Assembly: GCA_002009475.1 (NCBI GenBank)
Contig: AYTS01000017.1
Location: 1-57,791 of the forward strand
Source of the DNA: Candidatus Brocadia carolinensis
GTDB taxonomy: Bacteria > Planctomycetota > Brocadiia > Brocadiales > Brocadiaceae
Direction: 5' to 3'
Length of the DNA: 57,791 nt
Both the position numbers and the translations under genes were made by a program. The first letter of the stretch is position 1, and each line of letters begins with the position of its first letter. The notes beneath the pieces are model-generated. The model ran no database searches and had not been told where the DNA came from. It saw only the letters and a program-made list of their open reading frames with translations. Positions 51,526 through 57,791 of this stretch are shown piece after piece.

Positions 51526-52919
51526 AATAATTCTTTTCCTTTCGTGATCCGGAGTTCTCGAATTTTTTGCTGGAGGTTTTGGCGATGCATATCGAGTGCT
51601 TCAGCCGCACGGCTAATATTTCCATCACATTCTTCCAGTTTCTTTTGGATAAAATCACGTTCAAAATTTTCTATCAATACCTTTTTCGCATCCCGGAATG
51701 AAAGGTTGTAATCAACGTGCTTGAATGGCAGGGCATTGTTTCCGGGATGTTTTATCTCTTCCGTCAGATCTGCCGTGTCAAGGATTACGTTATTGGAAAG
51801 CACCACGGCGCTTTCAATGGTGTTTTTCAGTTGGCGAACATTGCCTGGCCAGTCATACGATACCAGGCATTTCATTGCCTCATGGGAAATTGATTCAATT
51901 TGTTTCTGATGTTTTTCAGAAAAATGGTGTAAAAACCGGTTGGCAAGTAAAGGAATATCCTCTTTCCTGTGCCTCAGCGGAGGGAGTTTTATGCTTACTA
52001 CCTTGATTCGATAGTACAGATCTTCCCGAAATCTGTTTTCCTCAATTTCTTCCTCAAGGTCACGATGGGTGGCACTGATGATGCGTACGTCAACGGTAAG
52101 TGTTTCGATACCGCCGAGCCGTTCAAATTTTTGTTCCTGCAATACCCGGAGGAGTTTTGATTGCGTGCTTATGCTCATATCGCCGATTTCGTCGAGGAAG
52201 ATCGTTCCTTTATTTGCCAGCTCGAACTTCCCGAGTCGTCTCTCGGCAGCGCCGGTGAATGCGCCTTTTTCATGTCCAAAGAGTTCGCTTTCAATCAAGG
52301 TCTCCGGCACGGCGGCGCAATTCATAATAATGAGCGGTTCATTCCGGCGTTTGCTGCGCTTGTGAATTTCTCTGGCCACGAGTTCTTTTCCGCATCCACT
52401 TTCTCCCTGAATGAGCACAGTAACGTCTGTTGTGCCGACCTTTTCAATCTTATCGAAGACCTCCTTCATGACGTCACTTTGTCCGATGAGTTCACCCATG
52501 CCCTCCAATCGGCCAATTTCCATGCGAAGCCTGGCGTTTTCTTCCTGTAAAATAAGTCGGTCGAAGACATTTTTTGCAATGATCCTGAGTTCATCGATTT
52601 CGTATGGTTTTGCAATATAATCATAAGCACCCTTTTTCATGGCCTCAACGGCGATTTTTTCAGAGCCGTACGCTGTAACAATGACCACCAGTGGCGGATT
52701 GTTTAATGCGTTAATCATCTCAAGGGTTTTCATGCCATCGAGATGAGGCATGTTGATGTCTAACAGCACCAGAGATGGACGCAGGGTCTTTATCATGTGT
52801 AGTGCATCCGCGCCGTCTTTTGCCTCATGAACTACATAGTTGTCTTTCAGGAGGATCTTTTTCATCCCGTAGCGCGCGGCTTTTTCATCATCTACAATTA
52901 ATACTGACGGCTTGAACAT
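51522..52919 (-). CDS. Sigma54-dependent NtrC-family response regulator
   Basis: 465 residues. Receiver domain with phospho-acceptor D54 (LLDINMP). AAA+ domain with Walker A GESGCGKE, the sigma54-contacting GAFTGA loop (FGHEKGAFTGAAERR), and R-fingers in NRFREDLYYRI. C-terminal Fis-type helix-turn-helix ISRAAEALDMHRQNLQQKI. It activates sigma54 promoters when phosphorylated by the kinase encoded just upstream (four-base gap). Architecture matches PrsR/AtoC-like regulators. Confidence 0.95.
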   Translation of the reverse strand: MFKPSVLIVDDEKAARYGMKKILLKDNYVVHEAKDGADALHMIKTLRPSLVLLDINMPHLDGMKTLEMINALNNPPLVVIVTAYGSEKIAVEAMKKGAYDYIAKPYEIDELRIIAKNVFDRLILQEENARLRMEIGRLEGMGELIGQSDVMKEVFDKIEKVGTTDVTVLIQGESGCGKELVAREIHKRSKRRNEPLIIMNCAAVPETLIESELFGHEKGAFTGAAERRLGKFELANKGTIFLDEIGDMSISTQSKLLRVLQEQKFERLGGIETLTVDVRIISATHRDLEEEIEENRFREDLYYRIKVVSIKLPPLRHRKEDIPLLANRFLHHFSEKHQKQIESISHEAMKCLVSYDWPGNVRQLKNTIESAVVLSNNVILDTADLTEEIKHPGNNALPFKHVDYNLSFRDAKKVLIENFERDFIQKKLEECDGNISRAAEALDMHRQNLQQKIRELRITKGKELL

Positions 52920-52923
52920 AATC

Positions 52924-55039
52924 TCAGGTTTGCACGAATACCGGCTCGTTTAAAGGAAAATTCATAACAAATGATGCGCCCCGTCCATTACTCTCCACAT
53001 GGATGGTGGCCTCTATATCTTCGAGTTTTTTCTTCACAATGGAGAGGCCCAGACCTGTCCCTGTTTGTTTTGTGGTGAAAAAAGGCTCAAATATTTTTCC
53101 GAACAACTCCTGGGGTATACCAGGGCCTGTGTCGGCGACTATTACTTGAATAACATGGTTTTCAGGCCGGCAGTGTGCGTGAATATGTATCTGTCCGCCG
53201 GATGGCATTGCCTGAATGGCATTACGGAACAGATTAAAAAAAAATCTCCTTTAACGCCCCTTCATCGGCAGTTATGGGGGGAAGGTCTTGAGGGATGTGA
53301 CACAAGGTTGTAATCTTATTCTGTTTTGTTTCATGGTTGAGCACAACCAGGGTAGAACGAATGATGTCTCCGATCCTGACACTCGTTTTTATCTCACTGC
53401 CTGGTTTCGCAAATTGCAGTAATTGATTGACAACTTTTGTCAAACGATCTATTTCGTCCACGATAATCGCGAGGTCCTCCTGGAGGTGATCATTTTTCCT
53501 CACGTCTTCCCGCATAACCTGCACAATGGCCTTTATCGAACTCAGTGGGTTTTTCACCTCATGAGCCACGCTGGTGGAGAGACGTCCGAGACTAGACAAT
53601 TTTTCGTTTTCATACATCTTCCTTTCCAGAGTAAGTTTTTCCTCGATAATCTTTGACTTTTCAACCGCAGAGCCAATTTCATTGGCAATAATCATCAATT
53701 GATCCAGATTATCAGAAGCAATCTGCATACTTCTTTTCGCTCGCCCCAGGCTCAGAAGACCGGTAAGTTGACGATTGACAAATATCGGGAAAATGAAAAT
53801 GGCATCAAGCAGTCTCATTTCATTTATGACAGAAACGTCTTTTACCTCATATCGGTTTAATACAATAAATTCCCCGTTGGCGAAAACCTGGAGAATATGG
53901 TGTATATCTCCCAGAGAAATGGGTTCGTAACGTTTGTCACCAATAATTTGAATCCGTTCATTCTTAAAAAGAAGGAGGTTTGTGGATTTGATAGCTGTGG
54001 CTTTCATAATGGAATTGACTACTTGTTCGAGCAATTTTGTGAACTGAATGAGAGGGTCGGTGCTAATAACGTGACTTAGTTCGTTCAAGAGATATTCACT
54101 ATCAACCGTACGGTAAAACATCAGTTTACGTAAAAGCCTTTGTATCCTCTCCCTGAGTGTGGGAAACCAGAATACCAGGTTGATGACAAAGACCGCTTCC
54201 AGCATCCTGGCATTGACCAGATAGTGATGCTCCAGAAATTTGCTTAATTGCTTGATTCCAAAGTAATAAAGGCAAATTAGGATAAGGGTGAGAAATGAAT
54301 AAAAGGCGCTGCGCCGGAGGACAAACTCCATGTAATTGTACCGGTAAACGTAGTAGGCGAAAATAATACTGGGGAAGATGGATGATAACATGGAAACCAG
54401 CGTCAGATAATCTCCAACATAGGGAATCTTATTGCCGTTCAGGAGCACCGTGAACCCGATAAAAACCGCAATAATCGTCACTACCCAAAAGATCGCCAGG
54501 TGAAATTTGCGTTCTTCTTTTTCTTCTACCGTTTTTGAAAGCCATCGGGAAATACCGGCCGCCGTGAACAGCGAAAGGATCAGCCAAAATACAAAAGGTT
54601 TTACATAATACGTTGCAGGATCAGTCAATGTGGTCACGGTAGGCTCGATGAAGTTTCTGATAACCCTTGAAAAAGGAATAACAGGAAGATAAATACTCAT
54701 AATAATGAGCCGTTGCACAGATTTTTTGATATGAGGGTTGTTCTCAAAAAGGAAGGAAACGGTTGTATGAAGCAATAAACTGGGCATAAAACCGATTCCC
54801 ACATAAGAGATTGCGTCAGCAATAAAATTTACTGAGGACAAATTTTTCCCAAACAAAAGAAAGCTAAAGAGAAAAATAGTATTCCCGAAGTGCCACATGG
54901 CGACACTGATAACAAGAAAGAGGAAAATGAGTTCGCCTTTTGTCTTATGCTTTCGCTGCACAATAAGGATTGAGAGAACTATGTGCAGGATGGTGCCAAG
55001 GATGAAACCGATAAGTGATATAATTTCGTAGAGTGGCAT
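52924..55039 (-). CDS. Membrane histidine kinase, frameshifted
   Basis: About 704 residues after removing one base from a T9 run in the coding strand (plus-strand A9, 53236-53244). An N-terminal region of about seven or eight helices (to 290) resembles the 7TM-HK or PrsK sensor type. A GAF-like domain (about 330-450) follows, then the HisKA box with H493 (SVAHEVKNP). The N-box crosses the break (EIFFNLFRNAIQAM), then DTGPGIP, FEPFFTTK and GTGLGLSIV complete the ATPase domain. Signal unknown. It pairs with the NtrC-type regulator four bases downstream. Confidence 0.9.
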
Positions 55040-55638
55040 AAAAATAAACGAGTTCTTTGTGTCTCAATGAAAGTTTTTCCCGGATAGGTATTTGTAAAAC
55101 GGATGGCAAGCTTATAATGATGAATGATCTGTGATCAGGAAACAAGGCCTCGGAAACCTGAAGCTTAATTCCGCATCTCTGTAATCCGGTATATTTGTTT
55201 TATAATATTGGTGGAAAAAGCCGCTGTCAATAGAAAAACCGTATGCGATGAAATGGGCGGGGACCCAATTGCCGATTTGTAACCTTGTGTTCGGGTTATT
55301 GCACTATTTTAGTTTTTGAAAATTTAATCAGCAGTTTTATAAGCTAACCAAGAGGGCGTTTTAGCCATAAAAGCGTTTTCGGGGCAAACCAGAAGATTTT
55401 CTATGGGATTAGTCCCCAGTAATCCCACAGAACAAGCAAAGCCATGTGGTAGCACATGGCTTGGCGCCGTTCGCAGAGATGATATGCTCAAAAGGCTCAC
55501 TATTCGTGATTTTTGAATTTGATACAGCTTTAAAATTCACTTTTTATAAATATCTTGAGTATAGAAACACCGACGTTTTGCTCAGGCAACTATCCGCCTT
55601 CGCATCGAAGACAGGCATTCGATGCAAGTCACTGCTTT
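55040..55638. other. Intergenic region with a perfect hairpin
   Basis: About 600 bases between the kinase start and the mazG stop; no gene seen. AAGCCATGTG and CACATGGCTT form a perfect 10-base-pair stem with a GTAG loop at about 55439-55462, not followed by a T run. Confidence 0.5.
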
Positions 55639-56466
55639 TTATCCTGGCTTCTGAATCCGGACTTCTCGCTTCTGATTTTTTTTTACCTTATTCCAAACCG
55701 CATCCATCTCTTCCAGGGTACACTTTTCAATATCCTTTCCCATAGATGCCAGTTCCGTCTCTACCTTTTTAAAACGATCAACAAACTTATAGATGGTCTT
55801 GTGAAGCACATTCTCCGTGTCGAGTTTCAGAAATCGGGCAAGATTAACGACAGAAAATAAGAGATCCCCCATCTCCTCCTCGATTTGTTCAGGTTTATTT
55901 TCGCGGATAGCCTCTTTGACCTCTCCCAGCTCTTCATCCACTTTAGCAATTACGTCACTGATGTTCGTCCAATCAAAACCTACTTTGGATACCTTCTTCT
56001 GTAACTTTTGGGCCTTTTGCAGGGCGGGGAGATGTTTTGGCAGACCATCTACAATGAATTTCCTATCCTCATATCCCTTTTCATTTTTCTTGATCTGCTC
56101 CCATTGATGAATTGCCTCTTCGGGGGTAGTTGCAGAGGCGTCCCCGAAGACATGAGGATGACGGCGCGTCATTTTGTCAAGGCAGAGCGCCATGACACGG
56201 TCAATATCAAATTCACCCTTCTCCGTTGCGATCTGGCAGTGAAAAATGATATGAAAAAAAAGGTCAGCCAGCTCTTCTTTGAGTTTATCAGGTTCCCCGG
56301 AATCTATTGCATCTATTACCTCGTACGTTTCCTCTACCAAATGCGGTTTTAATGACGCATGGCTTTGTTCCTTATCCCAGGGACATCCTTCCTTGCTACG
56401 TAATTTCTGCATCAATTCTATCAAATCCTGAAATAACGAACGAGATTTCTCTTCGGTTGTATTCAT
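55639..56466 (-). CDS. mazG: Nucleoside triphosphate pyrophosphohydrolase MazG
   Basis: 275 residues with two MazG domains, as in the E. coli enzyme. Each has an ExxE...ExxD metal site: EETYEVIDAI then EELADLFFHI in the first, EELGEVKEAI then EEEMGDLLFSVV in the second. GCPWDKEQSH and TRRHPHVFGD are family marks. It hydrolyses non-canonical and canonical NTPs to NMP and may lower ppGpp. Frame intact, single gene on the minus strand. Confidence 0.94.
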   Translation of the reverse strand: MNTTEEKSRSLFQDLIELMQKLRSKEGCPWDKEQSHASLKPHLVEETYEVIDAIDSGEPDKLKEELADLFFHIIFHCQIATEKGEFDIDRVMALCLDKMTRRHPHVFGDASATTPEEAIHQWEQIKKNEKGYEDRKFIVDGLPKHLPALQKAQKLQKKVSKVGFDWTNISDVIAKVDEELGEVKEAIRENKPEQIEEEMGDLLFSVVNLARFLKLDTENVLHKTIYKFVDRFKKVETELASMGKDIEKCTLEEMDAVWNKVKKNQKREVRIQKPG

Positions 56467-56917
56467 TGATAAGGTATCCTGTTATAAGATTTCAGCAATA
56501 GTTAACCGTAGTAATATTTTTGCCATGAAACACTTTGAGGTTGGAGGCATGAGGTTAGAGACTCTCGTACCTCTTCTTTCTCCTACTTGAATTTATTAAG
56601 CCGTTCAGCTTTCTCTCTTTCTCTCCTCCGTTAAATACAGTTGTATAGCGTATGAGATTCTAGCAATTATTTTTATTGAAGTCAAACAGGAGATGATAAG
56701 CAATCATCTATTCCAGTGCAACCCATCAAATCCATTCATTGCGCTTTTGCTCAAAGTGAAAATAACGGTTGAAATACCTTTTTGGATTCCTTATACTCAG
56801 CGCTAGTATTCGTTGCTAAACAGATGTATTTGTCGAAACTGCTTATTACACTGCGTTCTTGGCGTTCGGTCTGAGTTGGTACATTTTGAAAATAAGAATA
56901 AAACCAGAATCATTGGT
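56467..56917. other. Intergenic region upstream of HEPN/MNT
   Basis: About 450 AT-rich bases, no gene and no clear repeat seen. Confidence 0.5.
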
Positions 56918-57314
56918 ATGAATGAAAAAATTCAATACTGGATTGATATTGCTGAGTACGACTTAGAAACCGCAAAAGTCATGCTAGAGGGAAAGAGATT
57001 TTTATATGTCGGATTTATGTGCCATCAGGTCATAGAAAAAGTTCTTAAAGGATATTATGTATTTAAAAAAAACCGATAATCCCCCTTACACGCATAACCT
57101 GAGTTATCTTGCTACACAAGGTGGAATATATGAGAATATGACAGAGGAGCAAAAGGATACTATAGATTTAATAGAACCTTTAAATGTAGAGGTACGGTAT
57201 CCAACACACAAAGAAAAATTAATGCAAACTCTGAATTATGAAAGATGCAAAGAGATTATTCAAAGAACAGAGGTATTATATCAATGGATAAGGAAAAAGT
57301 TATCGAACGCGTAA
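56918..57314 (+). CDS. HEPN-domain protein, frameshifted
   Basis: ATG 56918 starts NEKIQYWIDIAEYDLETAKV, then VGFMCHQVIEKVLKGYYV, the HEPN helix pair. It breaks in an A8 run (57065-57072). With seven A it continues KKTDNPPYTHNLSYLA and LNVEVRYPTH to 57314 (131 residues). HEPN partners of MNT nucleotidyltransferases are ribonuclease-like toxins or substrate-binding subunits. The classical RxxxxH motif is not evident, so RNase activity is uncertain. The MNT start lies inside its last codons. Confidence 0.75.
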
Positions 57315-57595
57315 AACAGTACAGCGATTTAGTAAGGCAAAATTTTTGTGTAAAAAAGATTGTTTTATATGGGTCTTATGCGAAAGGATCGGCAAGAAAA
57401 GACAGCGATATTGATGTTGCTGTAGTACTAAGTAGTATAGACGAAGATATTTTAATGTCTGAGGCAAAACTATTTCGCTTAAGAAGAAATATAGATGCGC
57501 GGATAGAACCTATTTTATTGGAAGAAAAAAATGACAAAAGCGGATTTTTGGAGGAAATATTAAAAACAGGAGAAATCATTTATAGTGCAGATTAG
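57284..57595 (+). CDS. MNT nucleotidyltransferase (HEPN/MNT pair)
   Basis: 103 residues from ATG 57284, overlapping the HEPN gene by 31 bases. The minimal nucleotidyltransferase motif is GSYAKGSARKDSDIDVAVV, with catalytic D residues in DSDID. In HEPN/MNT toxin-antitoxin pairs the MNT protein AMPylates and silences the HEPN toxin. Nothing further is seen in the remaining 196 bases of the window. Confidence 0.85.
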   Translation: MDKEKVIERVKQYSDLVRQNFCVKKIVLYGSYAKGSARKDSDIDVAVVLSSIDEDILMSEAKLFRLRRNIDARIEPILLEEKNDKSGFLEEILKTGEIIYSAD

Positions 57596-57791
57596 TAATA
57601 TTGTTTTGAGCAAGGCATATATCTATATTTACCAATCTCTTCCCTTTTCATTTCATACAAAATATCACTAGTGTCCGGTTATAAGTTGAACAAGGACAAT
57701 TGCTTATAAGGAAAGTATGGTTCGCTTTTGTAATCAGAATTTGTAAGTACTTGTAAAATAGGGACTTTCTCAAATAGGGTAATACTCAAAA

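Overview
The window looks like a piece of a Gram-negative, moderately AT-rich genome, most likely an anammox planctomycete (Brocadiaceae). This assignment is an inference. It rests on an octaheme hydroxylamine-oxidoreductase-like cytochrome c, a full Mla outer-membrane lipid transport set, an LPS-kinase-like gene, a Cas6-RT-Cas1 fusion and a dense load of short dispersed palindromic repeats. No rRNA or tRNA gene was seen.

Layout. 0.2-8 kb holds envelope genes: dsbD, an mlaE-F-D-C-A run, then plsY and a sugar-kinase-like gene on the minus strand. 8-14.5 kb holds typA/bipA behind a promoter and terminator-like leader, an HU gene, then a plus-strand run larB, nnrD, a degenerate PLD-like protein and a PII protein. 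14.9-17.6 kb holds two geranylgeranyl-reductase-like flavoprotein modules that are probably one polypeptide. 17.7-18.5 kb is a class I Fic toxin-antitoxin pair between direct repeats. A vWA/OmpA lipoprotein follows. 20.8-25.9 kb is a CRISPR island: a three-repeat array, about 2 kb of dispersed repeats with an orphan half-repeat, and one cas6-RT-cas1 gene. No cas2 or effector gene is visible. 27-31.5 kb (minus) is a Ca2+-type P-ATPase followed directly by the octaheme cytochrome. 33-41 kb holds a YihY/BrkB membrane protein, serS, a Tat-signal radical SAM protein, an OB-fold periplasmic protein, a MOSC protein and a 2-hydroxyacyl-CoA dehydratase-like subunit. 41-45 kb (minus) is a three-gene restriction-modification-like operon. 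45-50.6 kb holds acetyl-CoA synthetase, an FmdE-like protein, a small secreted protein, a PAS protein and a lipoprotein. 50.6-55 kb (minus) is an NtrB/NtrC-type two-component pair with a parvulin-type PPIase. The end holds mazG and a HEPN/MNT pair.

A caution governs the reading. Eleven genes or gene pairs are interrupted by single-base frameshifts, 15 events in all, and each closes into a family-like protein when one base is changed. Eleven events are one extra base in an A or T run of 7-9; one more is an extra base in a short G4/A4 stretch; three are one base missing in a short G or C run. The bias points to sequencing or assembly error rather than pseudogenes, so spans are given for the reconstructed genes and the break point is stated.

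Working together: Dsb and Mla with PlsY and the kinase form an envelope and lipid theme; larB and nnrD both act on nicotinamide-type cofactors; Cas6-RT-Cas1 with its mini-array is an adaptation and processing module whose effector must lie elsewhere; Fic, HEPN/MNT and the methylase operon make this an accessory-rich stretch.
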